Below, piece after piece: positions 56,898 to 64,000 of a DNA stretch of 64,000 nt. Below the pieces are notes generated by a model. That model searched no databases. It was given only the letters and a program-made list of their open reading frames with translations, and was not told the origin of the DNA. Position 1 is the stretch's first letter; the number at the start of each line of letters is the position of its first letter. Source of the stretch: Catellatospora coxensis (GTDB lineage: Bacteria; Actinomycetota; Actinomycetes; Mycobacteriales; Micromonosporaceae); the NCBI RefSeq assembly GCF_016862635.1, contig NZ_BONI01000029.1, positions 35,783 through 99,782 of the forward strand, read 5' to 3'. A program made the position numbers and the translations under genes.

Positions 56898-58061
56898 TCA
56901 ACGGGCCAGGGGTGGGGCGGTGCTCGCGCGGATGACAAGGTCGGTGGCGAGGTCTACGCGCAGGCGGGGTGGGGTGTCGCCGGCGGCGAGGGTGAGGGCC
57001 AGGTCGGCGGCGACCGCGCCCATCTCGGCCAGCGGCTGGCGCACCGTGGTCAGGGCGGGGCCGCTCCAGCGGGCGAACTCCAGGTCGTCGAAGCCGACCA
57101 CGCTCAGGTCGTCGGGCACCCGGCGGCCGGCCCGGCGGGCCGCCTCGTACACGCCGAGGGCCAGCAGGTCGTTGCAGCAGAACACGGCCGTCGGCGGCGC
57201 GGCCAGGGCCAGCAGGTCCTGCCCGTGGCGCAGGCCGTCCTCGTAGGACAGCGAGCCGGTGCGCAGCAGCGCGGGCTCGACGGGCGCGCCGGCGGCGTCC
57301 ATCGCCGCCCGGAAGCCGTCGAGGCGGGCGCGGGCGGCGAGGAAGCCGGGCGGCCCGCCGACCATCGCGATCCGGCGGTGGCCCAGTTCCAGCAGATGGC
57401 GGGTGGCGGTGAGGCCGCCGTTCCAGTTCGCCGCGCCGACCGAGGGCACGCTGTGCACCGGCTCGCCGGTCGGGTCCAGCGCCACCAGCGGGATGCCGCT
57501 GGCCGCGAGCCGGGCGTGCTCGCGGCGCATGGCCGCGCCGTACACCGCGATGACCGCGATCGGACGCCGTCGCAGCACCTGGTCGAGCCAGCCGGGTGCC
57601 GACGCCGTCTCGGTGAACCCGACCGCGAGCTGCCGTACGCCCGCGACCTGCGCGACCCCGCGCATGATCTCGATGGCCAGGTGGCTCTCCAGCGCCTGGA
57701 AGACGACCTCCAGCATCGGTGCCTGGGTGACCGCGTCGGGGCGGCGGTAGTCCTGCTCCCGCAGCACCTGCTCGACCCGGGCCCGGGTCTCGGCGGCCAC
57801 GCCGGGATGCCCGTTGAGCACTTTGGACACCGTCGGCGCGGACACCCCGGCCAGCCGCGCGACGACCGCGACCGTGGTCTCCCCGCGCCGCCTGCCCCGC
57901 CGCGCGACCGGCACGCCCTTCACGGCCCGCGACGATGCGGGCGCGTCCGCAGCGCCGCGCGCCGGTGCGGGCACGGCCCCGGCGGCGTCGGGATACCCGG
58001 AACCGCCGGGCAGGGCCGGCGGTTCGGGCAGGGCATGGGCGGCCGGATCGGTAGTGGTCAC
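56898..58061 (-). CDS. LacI family transcriptional regulator
   Basis: The product is 387 aa. An unusual Pro/Ala-rich N-terminal extension of about 55 residues precedes the helix-turn-helix (TTVAVVARLAGVSAPTVSKV with LNGHPGVA). The periplasmic-binding-type sensor domain has FCCNDLLALGVYEAARRAG and the closing FDDLEFARWSGPALTTV. The GTG start overlaps the EcsC stop by 4 nt. It may repress the neighbouring esterase gene through the GAAACGTTTC site and respond to a sugar; that link is inferred. Confidence 0.9.
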   Translation of the reverse strand: MTTTDPAAHALPEPPALPGGSGYPDAAGAVPAPARGAADAPASSRAVKGVPVARRGRRRGETTVAVVARLAGVSAPTVSKVLNGHPGVAAETRARVEQVLREQDYRRPDAVTQAPMLEVVFQALESHLAIEIMRGVAQVAGVRQLAVGFTETASAPGWLDQVLRRRPIAVIAVYGAAMRREHARLAASGIPLVALDPTGEPVHSVPSVGAANWNGGLTATRHLLELGHRRIAMVGGPPGFLAARARLDGFRAAMDAAGAPVEPALLRTGSLSYEDGLRHGQDLLALAAPPTAVFCCNDLLALGVYEAARRAGRRVPDDLSVVGFDDLEFARWSGPALTTVRQPLAEMGAVAADLALTLAAGDTPPRLRVDLATDLVIRASTAPPLAR

Positions 58062-58798
58062 CGCGGGGCCGGGCGCTGGTGCGGCACGGCGGTCAGCGTC
58101 GGCGACCGGTACAGGTTGATCGCGCGTGAGGCCAGGTCGTTGACGGTCGAGGCGTTCGCCCACGCGCCGAACACGATCGCCGCGAACGGGATCGCTTTCG
58201 CGGCGACCTTGCGCACCGCCCGCATCCCGGCCATCTGCGCGAGCTTCCAGCTCAACCGGCCCAGCGCGCGGCCGACGGGTGCGCGGCTCGTGGTCGTGCC
58301 GACGCCCTTGGCCAGCGCCGTGCCGATGCCCTCGCGGCCCTGGGCGACGCCGAGCGCCAGCCGGGCCGCCTCGGTCGCCTTGTGCACCCGCTGCAGCACC
58401 AGCAGGTCGGTGGCCCGGTCGGGGTGGGTCGGGTCGACGCCGTACACGGCGGCCAGGTGCAGCACCAGCCGGCTCTGCGTCCAGGCCAGGGTGGCCAGGT
58501 CGGCGATCGCGCCGGGCAGCCCGACCGAGCCCGACACCGCGCCGGTGAACCGGGCGTGCCGCCGGAACCGCTTGACCGCGAGCTGGGCCAGGCCGTCGGG
58601 GTGCATGTTCGGATATCTGGTGCGCATGCGCGCGACCCAGGCCGCGGCCTGCGGCCCGATCCGGGCCACCGCCTCCAGCGCCAGGTGTTCGGGGGCGTAC
58701 TGGGGGTCGGCTTTCATGCGCTGCCACAGCCCCGGCGGCGGGGCGTCGCGGACGTCGAGGTCGGCGTCGGCCGGCGCGAGCGCGCCCGGTTCGGTCAT
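58058..58798 (-). CDS. EcsC family protein
   Basis: The product is 246 aa. The EcsC pattern is seen in RYPNMHPDGLAQLAVKRFRR, SVGLPGAIADLATLAWTQSR, VLQRVHKATEAARLALG and AKAIPFAAIVFGAWANASTV, with hydrophobic stretches that suggest membrane association. EcsC is linked to ABC transport or secretion in Bacillus; its molecular role is unclear. It overlaps the amidase stop and the LacI start by 4 nt each, an unexpected operon partner for both. Confidence 0.85.
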   Translation of the reverse strand: MTEPGALAPADADLDVRDAPPPGLWQRMKADPQYAPEHLALEAVARIGPQAAAWVARMRTRYPNMHPDGLAQLAVKRFRRHARFTGAVSGSVGLPGAIADLATLAWTQSRLVLHLAAVYGVDPTHPDRATDLLVLQRVHKATEAARLALGVAQGREGIGTALAKGVGTTTSRAPVGRALGRLSWKLAQMAGMRAVRKVAAKAIPFAAIVFGAWANASTVNDLASRAINLYRSPTLTAVPHQRPAPR

Positions 58799-59958
58799 CG
58801 CAATACCTCCGCGAGGTCGAGCAGGGACTCGTCCGTGCCGGGTGCGCCGACCAGGCACAGCCCGACGGGCAGGCCGCCGACGGTCGCGCCGGGCACGCTG
58901 AGCGAGGGCAGGCCGACGACGCTGGAGATGCCGGTCAGGCCGAGGATCGGGGCGCGCAGCGGGCCGGTGTCGGCGCCGCGGGCCGGGGCGGGCGCGGGCG
59001 CGGTCGGGATGACCAGCACCGCGCCGTCGAGCAGCTGCGCCATCGCGGTGCGGACCGCGGTGATCTCCCGGTCGGCGGCGATCAGTTCCGGGTGGGTACG
59101 CCCCGAGGCCGCGCGCACCCGCTCGCCCACCCCGGGGCCGAAGACGGGCTCGTGCCGCTGCACCCATTCGCCGTGGCGCTGCCAGAACTCCCAGCCGGTA
59201 CGGACCGCGTACGCGAACCGGTAGTCCGGGGCGGGGGCCGAGCCCCACAGCGGCTTCTCGTCGCAGGGCAGCGTCGCGGCCAGCCGTTCCAGGGCCGGTT
59301 GCAGCGCCTGGCGCACGGCCGGTTCGGCGAGCTCCCACAGGTCGGCCGGGGCGACGAGCCCGCGGATCGGGGTGGTGTCGGGGCCGCCGGTCAGCAGCAC
59401 GCCGGTCGCGGTGCGCAGCAGCGGCAGGTCCCGGGTGAGCAGGCCGGGCACGTCGAACGAGCCGCACAGCGGCACCACCCCGGACCGGCTGACCCGGCTG
59501 TGGCTGGGCCGCAGGCCGTACAGGCCGCACCAGCCGGCGGGGATGCGCACGGAGCCGCCGGTGTCAGTGCCCAGCCCCAGGTCGGCCGAGCCCTCCGCGA
59601 CCGCGGCGGCGGTGCCGTTGGACGAGCCGCCGGTGATGTGGCCGGGTGCCGCCGGGTTGTCCGGCGCGCCGTAGTGCGCGTTGGTGCCGAACAGGCTGTA
59701 CGCCATCTCGCCGGTGTGCGTCTTGCCGACGATGTGCGCGCCCGCGCCGGTCAGCACGGCCACCGCCGCGGCGTCCCGGGTCGCGGGTGGATGCGTGGCG
59801 AGCCAGGTGGGGTTGCCGGCGCCGGTGGGCAGGCCGGCGACGTCGAACAGGTCCTTGACGGCCAGGCGTACGCCTCGCAGCGGTCCGCCGGTCTCGGGGC
59901 GCGGCGGGATCTCGGTCACCCAGGGCACGTACGGGCCGGGGATCGGCAGCTCGGTCAT
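58795..59958 (-). CDS. Amidase signature family hydrolase
   Basis: The product is 387 aa. The catalytic Lys lies in LAVKDLFDVAG near residue 34, the cis-Ser in ITGGSSNGTAAAVAEG and the nucleophilic Ser in LGLGTDTGGSVRIPAGWCG, so the Ser-cisSer-Lys triad is intact. Substrates of this family range from aliphatic amides to Glu-tRNA; the single-gene form and operon suggest a small-molecule amidase. The ATG at 59958 has AGGAGAG 6 nt before. Upstream sits a decayed duplicate of the 61923 gene. Confidence 0.92.
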   Translation of the reverse strand: MTELPIPGPYVPWVTEIPPRPETGGPLRGVRLAVKDLFDVAGLPTGAGNPTWLATHPPATRDAAAVAVLTGAGAHIVGKTHTGEMAYSLFGTNAHYGAPDNPAAPGHITGGSSNGTAAAVAEGSADLGLGTDTGGSVRIPAGWCGLYGLRPSHSRVSRSGVVPLCGSFDVPGLLTRDLPLLRTATGVLLTGGPDTTPIRGLVAPADLWELAEPAVRQALQPALERLAATLPCDEKPLWGSAPAPDYRFAYAVRTGWEFWQRHGEWVQRHEPVFGPGVGERVRAASGRTHPELIAADREITAVRTAMAQLLDGAVLVIPTAPAPAPARGADTGPLRAPILGLTGISSVVGLPSLSVPGATVGGLPVGLCLVGAPGTDESLLDLAEVLR

Positions 59959-60022
59959 CGGCACTCTCCTACCACGAACGCCCGGCCGGACCGGCGGGCG
60001 CACCACGTAGCTTAAATGCCTA

Positions 60023-60200
60023 TGGCCCCCGTGCTCAGTCGTCAAACACTCAACCGCGCCGTACTGCGCTCCACGTCCTGCTGCGCCGGGCGCGGAACTA
60101 GGTGCACGAGGCGGTAGCGCACCTGGGCGGGCTCCAGGCCGAGGCCCCGAACCCGCCGTAAGTAGCACTGTGGAACCAGTCGGCGGACTCGCCCAACCCG
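60023..60200 (+). pseudogene. Truncated, decayed copy of the winged-helix gene at 61923
   Basis: Bases 60001-60060 match 61908-61967 with two differences, covering the leader (GTAGCTTAAATGCC) and the first codons (MAPVLSRQTLNRA). Homology continues weakly, with indels, to about 60200 (shared GAGGCCCCGAACCCGCCGTA-type stretch and TGGAACC). Frameshifts and stop codons follow, so only about the first 60 codons are represented. The leader copy is better preserved than the coding part. Confidence 0.85.
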
Positions 60201-60296
60201 AACTCTCCTAGCCGGCCACCGGGTGCTTGCGGCACGGCCCGCTTGGCATCGGAGGCATCTGCGGTCGAGTACCGCCGCGATAAGCCGACCTCACCG

Positions 60297-61358
60297 TCAA
60301 CGGTCACCGCTTCCGGTAGCGATGATCCATTGATCGATCGCCTTGGTAACTGCGGCAAAGGCACCGACCGCCAGCCCACCGGGCAAGAACGTCAACAGAT
60401 GAGGAATAGCAGGACCACCTGATCCGTACTCGTCCACCGTCCCGTCGCCACGGCGTCCTTCCGCGGGTACGACCGACACCAACCCCAGCCGTGAAAGTAG
60501 TTCATGCGAGCCATATGCATCACGACTGATGCCCATATGCAACAACCTGACCGACGAGATAACCCGAAAGCCGTCGGGATTCGACGCGTGAAAATACGCA
60601 AGCATCAGTAGAAATGTCAGCTCACTGTCTTCCAGGACGTGGATCCAGCCTTTTGTGAAGACTTCGGCGGGCAGGATGAAGTGCGGTTCGTCCGGCCGCG
60701 GTACCCGGTAGCGGGAGTTCGGCCCTGCACTGCGACGCCCCGACTCACGGTTCAGCAGGAAATTCTCATACTTGTTTCGGGCGCGGGCCGCGTGGGGCAG
60801 GGAGATGAGTTCTTCAGCCGCCAATTTCTTCAGCGCCGCCGTCAGGTGGCGTGATTGCTTATCCTGCACGGTCATATAAACCTGACCATTACCCATCGCC
60901 TTGGCGTCCGTGGCGAACAGGTCGGTCCAACCGACGTCTTCGCCCACCGCAAGAATGGGTCGACGGTTGTCCGGCTGCCCGCCGGGCCTCGTCCGGGCCT
61001 GCGCCTCGAACAAGGCGATGAGCATGCAACGCAATGCGGTGCCGCGCGACGTGACCAGGCGAGTAGCCGGTGGCCGGTGCTCGCCCCTGGGGGGACGGCG
61101 GTCAGAGGGCTCACCGGGTGCGGGCTGCGCCCGGAAGACGAACTCGTTGCGGATGCGCACGCCGGTAAGTTCGCCCTGCTCCGCGATCGCCGCGAGATTG
61201 GCAGTCGCCTGGCTGCAGGACTTCTCGGACTCGTAAAGCCGGTTCAGCCGCAAGTCCATTTGGTCGAACTTTTGCTGAGCCGCAGTGCGCCTCGGCGCGG
61301 AGGCGGAGGCGGAGGCGGAGGCGGAGGCGGAGGGATCAGACAAAATCGCTGCTCTCAT
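60297..61358 (-). CDS. Unknown accessory protein, possible replication/partition-type winged helix
   Basis: The product is 353 aa. The N-terminus contains twelve residues of alternating Ser-Ala encoded by a hexanucleotide repeat, then a coiled-coil-like stretch (QQKFDQMDLRLNRLYESEKS). The C-terminal half (FILPAEVFTKGWIHVLEDSE, LTFLLMLAYFHASNPDGF, SSVRLLHMGISRDAYGSHEL) resembles winged-helix proteins of actinobacterial accessory elements; this is a weak impression. Base composition is noticeably more AT-rich than neighbours, which fits horizontal origin. An upstream palindrome may be its own operator. Confidence 0.65.
   Translation of the reverse strand: MRAAILSDPSASASASASASAPRRTAAQQKFDQMDLRLNRLYESEKSCSQATANLAAIAEQGELTGVRIRNEFVFRAQPAPGEPSDRRPPRGEHRPPATRLVTSRGTALRCMLIALFEAQARTRPGGQPDNRRPILAVGEDVGWTDLFATDAKAMGNGQVYMTVQDKQSRHLTAALKKLAAEELISLPHAARARNKYENFLLNRESGRRSAGPNSRYRVPRPDEPHFILPAEVFTKGWIHVLEDSELTFLLMLAYFHASNPDGFRVISSVRLLHMGISRDAYGSHELLSRLGLVSVVPAEGRRGDGTVDEYGSGGPAIPHLLTFLPGGLAVGAFAAVTKAIDQWIIATGSGDR
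61297..61332. repeat. GCGGAG hexanucleotide tandem repeat
   Basis: Six perfect copies lie inside the coding sequence of the 60297-61358 gene, near its 5' end, and encode Ser-Ala pairs. Copy-number change keeps the frame, so length variation between strains is expected. Confidence 0.95.
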
Positions 61359-61372
61359 TCCGAACGTTTCAA

Positions 61373-61428
61373 TCAGCCTGACTCAACTCTCTGAGTCATC
61401 CATTATTTAGGTGTGTGAAGCAGGCTGA
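61373..61428. promoter_or_regulatory. Nested inverted repeats upstream of the unknown gene
   Basis: TGACTCA (61379-61385) and TGAGTCA (61392-61398) form a palindrome with a 6-nt spacer. TCAGCCTG (61373-61380) and CAGGCTGA (61421-61428) form a wider one. They begin 15 nt upstream of the ATG at 61358. The remaining bases up to 61655 hold no other gene I can support. Confidence 0.6.
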
Positions 61429-61655
61429 TCGAGCCGCTTCCACAGTGTACATGATCATCCTTTCCCGCCGGGCGTCGGGAAGGCAGTATCGAACTGAACG
61501 CGGCGAAGACCGTCGCGTGGCAGCGACCCGGCGTGCCGGACGCTGTCGTGCCGAACGCGCCGCAGCCGGTCCGCGCCTATAGCGGACGGCCCCCGGGTGG
61601 TGCCCCGGAGGCCGCGTACGGCGTCCCCAACCCGTTGAGATGAGGTTCTTTCCGC

Positions 61656-61841
61656 ATGTCCAGACTACGTCGAGAACAGAAACAAGTACCGCCTGCCCCA
61701 CAACGGCTGCCGCTGCGATGGGCGGTGATCGCCATTGTGTCGTTCGCGGCCGGGCTAGTCGGCTACGTGGTCGGAGGCCCCGTATCCGCCATCGTGGTCG
61801 CGACGACTGTGGTCGGGGTCGCCCACAAGGTGCTCGACTAA
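61656..61841 (+). CDS. Small two-helix membrane protein
   Basis: The product is 61 aa. A basic, Pro-containing start (MSRLRREQKQVPPAPQRLPL) precedes two close hydrophobic stretches (WAVIAIVSFAAGLVGYVVGG and VSAIVVATTVVGVAHKVL). No family is recognised. It is read away from the unknown accessory gene and is followed by a strong hairpin 9 nt after its stop, which supports its reality. It lies between the decayed and intact copies of the winged-helix gene. Confidence 0.55.
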   Translation: MSRLRREQKQVPPAPQRLPLRWAVIAIVSFAAGLVGYVVGGPVSAIVVATTVVGVAHKVLD

Positions 61842-61850
61842 TGGCCGCTC

Positions 61851-61884
61851 GCGGGACGCACGTGGTCTCCCACGTGCGTCCCGC
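61851..61884. terminator. Strong terminator after the small membrane-protein gene
   Basis: GCGGGACGCACGTGG (61851-61865) pairs perfectly with 61870-61884 around a 4-nt loop. Confidence 0.9.
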
Positions 61885-61922
61885 TGTTGGTCGGCCGGAC
61901 GGCGGCGCACCACGTAGCTTAA

Positions 61923-63020
61923 ATGCCCATGGCCCCTGTGCTCAGTCGTCAAACACTCAACCGCGCCCTGCTGTCGCGCCAACTGCTGCTGCAACGTACG
62001 CGGCTGCCGGTGCACGACGCGGTCGCGCACCTGTTCGGACTGCAGGCGCAGGCCCCGAACCCGCCGTACGTCGCGCTGTGGAACCGGCTCGAAGACTTCG
62101 CACCGGGCGAGCTGTCGCAGCTGATCACCAACCGGCGGGTGGTCCGCATCTCGCTGATGCGCTCGACGATCCACCTGGTCACCGCCGAGGACTGCCTGGC
62201 GCTGCGGCCGGTGCTGGCCGCTTCCATGGAACGAGGGCTGGCCGCCGGGTACGGCAAGCAGTTGGTCGGGCTGGACCTGGACGCGGTCGCCGCGCACGGC
62301 CGGGAGCTGGTCGAGCAGCGGCCGCTCACCTGGGCCGAACTCGGTGCGCTGCTGGCCGAACGTTTTCCGGGCTACGAGGCGGGCGCGCTGGCGCCGGTGG
62401 TGCGCACCCGGGTGCCGCTGGTGCAGGTGCCGCCGCGCGGGCTGTGGGGATCGAGCGGCCAGGCCGCGCACACCTCGGCGGAGTCGTGGCTGTCGGCCGC
62501 GCTCGCCGAGCCGTCGGCCGAGGCCATGGTGCTGCGCTACCTGGCCGCGTACGGCCCGGCGAGTGTGCGCGACGTGCAGGCCTGGGCGGGGGTGACCCGG
62601 CTGAAGGAGGTCGTCGAGCGGCTGCGGCCGCGGCTGGCGACGTTCCGCGACGAGCAGGGTGTCGAGCTGTTCGACCTGCCCGACGCGCCTCGGCCGGACG
62701 CGGACGAACCCGCGCCGGTGCGGCTGCTGGGCGAGTTCGACAGCGTGCTGCTGGCGCACGCCGACCGCACCCGGATCATCTCCGACGAGCACCGCAGGCG
62801 CATCTTCACCATCAACGGCATCATCCGGGCGACCGTCCTGATCGGCGGATCGGTCGCCGGGATGTGGCGGATCGAGCGCGAGCGCGGCCGCGCCGTGCTG
62901 GCCGTCGAGCCGTTCTCGGAGTTCGCCGCCACCGATCGCGATGCGGTCATCTCGGAGGGGGCGCGGCTGCTGGCCTTCACCGACCCGGATACGGCGACGC
63001 GCGAGGTCCAGATCGCCTGA
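61923..63020 (+). CDS. Winged helix DNA-binding domain protein (AlkZ-like)
   Basis: The product is 365 aa. The start LSRQTLNRALLSRQLLLQRT, then LFGLQAQAPNPPYVALWNRL, RISLMRSTIHLVTAEDCLAL and the C-terminal LLGEFDSVLLAHADRTRIIS are typical of the HTH_42 family, which includes the AlkZ-type glycosylases that unhook interstrand crosslinks in antibiotic producers. The QxQ motif of AlkZ is present as LQAQAP. A glycosylase role is possible, unproven. ATG 61923 and ATG 61929 are both possible; no ribosome binding site is seen, so translation may be leaderless. A decayed copy lies at 60023. Confidence 0.85.
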   Translation: MPMAPVLSRQTLNRALLSRQLLLQRTRLPVHDAVAHLFGLQAQAPNPPYVALWNRLEDFAPGELSQLITNRRVVRISLMRSTIHLVTAEDCLALRPVLAASMERGLAAGYGKQLVGLDLDAVAAHGRELVEQRPLTWAELGALLAERFPGYEAGALAPVVRTRVPLVQVPPRGLWGSSGQAAHTSAESWLSAALAEPSAEAMVLRYLAAYGPASVRDVQAWAGVTRLKEVVERLRPRLATFRDEQGVELFDLPDAPRPDADEPAPVRLLGEFDSVLLAHADRTRIISDEHRRRIFTINGIIRATVLIGGSVAGMWRIERERGRAVLAVEPFSEFAATDRDAVISEGARLLAFTDPDTATREVQIA

Positions 63021-63149
63021 GACACTGTCACTTACAGTACTGCGCCGACGCTGCTGGGTAGCCGACAGACAGCGGTCGGGTGCCCCGACGCCACTTACCG
63101 TGACCGGCGAGCGACCTCACGCTCATCGATCTCAGGGAGAGTGGTTCCG

Positions 63150-63674
63150 ATGGCAATCGACGCGCACAGCCCTGTTCGACGCGGCCGACCGACCCGGCTG
63201 GTCGCGACGCTGCTCGCGGCGACGCTGCTCACGCTCGGCCTTTCCGTCACCGCCAACGTGGTGACGGCGGCGCCCGCACAGGCACTCTGCGTCACCCCGG
63301 CGATGGAGGGCGACTGGCACAACATCGACCCGGCCACCAGGTCCATCGTCCGCACGCAGGTGCAGTTCGTGTGCAACGACGTGATCATCTGCGACGCGGA
63401 CACCGGCATCTGCACCGGCGGGACCAGCTTCTACCGGATCCGCCCGTGGGGCTCCTGCAGTCCCACCGCCTGCGACTGGGGGTGGCGCGACACCGTCCGG
63501 ATGAGCGACGGCTGGGTCAAGGCGACGTACGTCTACAGCTACAAGACGGTGGACGTGTGGGCCCGCACCGAGGCCTGGTACGGGTCGACCTACCTGCGGG
63601 TGTGGACCAGTACGGACTACACGGCGGCCGACGGCCGCGCCGACTACACGAGCAACGACTGGTTCCTGAATTGA
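63150..63674 (+). CDS. Secreted small protein of unknown function
   Basis: The product is 174 aa. A signal peptide (about residues 15-45: LVATLLAATLLTLGLSVTA and AAPAQA) precedes a mature part rich in Trp, Tyr and Cys (CVTPAMEGDWHNID, CNDVIICDADTGIC, CSPTACDWGWRDT). Several short-spaced cysteines suggest disulfides. No enzyme family is recognised. ATG 63150 has GGGAGA 9 nt upstream. The last codons meet the end of an IS element: the stop TGA lies within TTGA at 63671-63674, so the C-terminus may have been altered by insertion. Confidence 0.75.
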   Translation: MAIDAHSPVRRGRPTRLVATLLAATLLTLGLSVTANVVTAAPAQALCVTPAMEGDWHNIDPATRSIVRTQVQFVCNDVIICDADTGICTGGTSFYRIRPWGSCSPTACDWGWRDTVRMSDGWVKATYVYSYKTVDVWARTEAWYGSTYLRVWTSTDYTAADGRADYTSNDWFLN

Positions 63675-64000
63675 CTGCTCCTCACCTGAAGGCGGGGACT
63701 TCTTCCCGCCTTCAGGCTATGGGGATTCCTGACTCAGGCAGCCACTCGAGCCAGCGGCTCGGGTGGTCTTACGCCCTCAGTGCCAGCAGGGCACAGACCA
63801 GCCCTGATAAGCATCACGCGGGCGGAGTTCTTGTCCCGTGGGGACACGGCTCCGCACGTGGTACAGGTGTAGGTGCGTTCACCCAGCGGCAGCGCATGCT
63901 TGGCTCTCGTCATGCAGTGCGCGCAGTCCATCGTGGTGTGCGCGGGATGTACGAGCCGGACGTCCCGGCCGTGCTTGCGGGCCATCTCGACCAGTGCGGC
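63671..64000 (-). mobile_element. IS200/IS605-type element, right end plus tnpB 3' part
   Basis: Reading on the minus strand, a tnpB-type gene is followed by a hairpin with perfect 12-bp arms (63685-63696 and 63705-63716, loop GACTTCTT) and then TCAA at 63674-63671. Subterminal hairpins and a TCAA-like cleavage site are typical of RE ends of this family (for example ISDra2). The left end lies outside the window. In this family the guide-like omega RNA is made from this end. Confidence 0.75.
63734..64000 (-). CDS. tnpB: TnpB (RNA-guided endonuclease/OrfB), C-terminal part
   Basis: Only the last about 89 residues are present; the gene continues past the window edge. The zinc ribbon is visible as CAHCMTRAKHALPLGERTYT with CTTCG, followed by the RuvC-III region SPRDKNSARVMLIRAG, which carries the final catalytic aspartate. 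The C-terminal tail CPAGTEGVRPPEPLARVAA is typical of actinobacterial copies. TnpB is a nuclease guided by RNA copied from the element's right end and promotes element retention. Whether this copy is intact cannot be judged. Confidence 0.88.
   Translation of the reverse strand, partial: AALVEMARKHGRDVRLVHPAHTTMDCAHCMTRAKHALPLGERTYTCTTCGAVSPRDKNSARVMLIRAGLCPAGTEGVRPPEPLARVAA

Noticed and set aside
60201..61885. Prophage or plasmid remnant
   Set aside because: Composition and an unknown winged-helix-like protein hint at foreign DNA, but no integrase, terminase, relaxase or replication protein is identifiable. Recorded only as an accessory insert.

Overview
The window reads as chromosomal DNA of a very GC-rich, mycelial-type actinomycete, most likely Micromonosporaceae (inference). 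The evidence is codon use with near-total G/C at third positions, many 4-nt ATGA/GTGA gene overlaps, a SARP/AfsR regulator, LCP and RlpA-type wall proteins, a SigK/RskA module, DHA2 exporters and a Spo0M protein. Intergenic palindromic repeats are scattered throughout. No rRNA operon, CRISPR array, replication origin or complete prophage is visible.

Layout. 0.3-12.4 kb is mostly housekeeping: an RlpA-like protein, prolyl-tRNA synthetase, two related GNAT proteins (one fused to DUF402) flanking an SDR and an LCP ligase, a divergent TetR/flavin monooxygenase pair with two operators, an MBL hydrolase, a Nif11-like small protein and a DUF47-Pit phosphate pair. 12.4-13.6 kb holds the most unusual locus: a conserved protein of unknown function followed by two tRNA-like RNAs whose halves are in reversed order (T-arm half first, D-arm half second). 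13.6-18.0 kb is a three-gene minus-strand operon: a processive family-2 glycosyltransferase and two beta-helix proteins, suggesting exopolysaccharide synthesis and modification. 18-22.5 kb has an RDD membrane protein, an M23 lipoprotein and a TetR-MFS efflux pair. 22.6-27 kb is a SigK regulon: sigma factor, anti-sigma factor, fasciclin lipoprotein, sulfite-oxidase-like molybdoenzyme and probably an ACT protein, with matching promoter motifs.

27-33 kb has a two-component operon, tandem paralogues of unknown function and an Hsp70-like/propeller fusion. 33-38.4 kb has an AI-2E family exporter and a MacAB-type efflux operon. 38.4-49.3 kb has a SARP-NB-ARC-TPR regulator, NUDIX and YbjQ proteins, a SigB-type sigma factor, a glycosyltransferase plus glucosidase pair, and a divergent MFS/GlxA pair. 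49.4-55.3 kb has membrane and small conserved proteins, Spo0M (bracketed by two 75-bp palindromes), a DHA2 exporter and CutA. 55.4-60 kb has a secreted CE1-CBM2 esterase with LacI-type operator sequences, and an amidase-EcsC-LacI operon.

60-64 kb looks accessory. A decayed copy of the 5' end of a winged-helix (AlkZ-like) gene and the intact gene flank a more AT-rich insert that carries an unknown protein with a hexanucleotide repeat. The right edge is the RE end and C-terminus of an IS200/IS605-type TnpB that abuts the stop codon of a secreted-protein gene.
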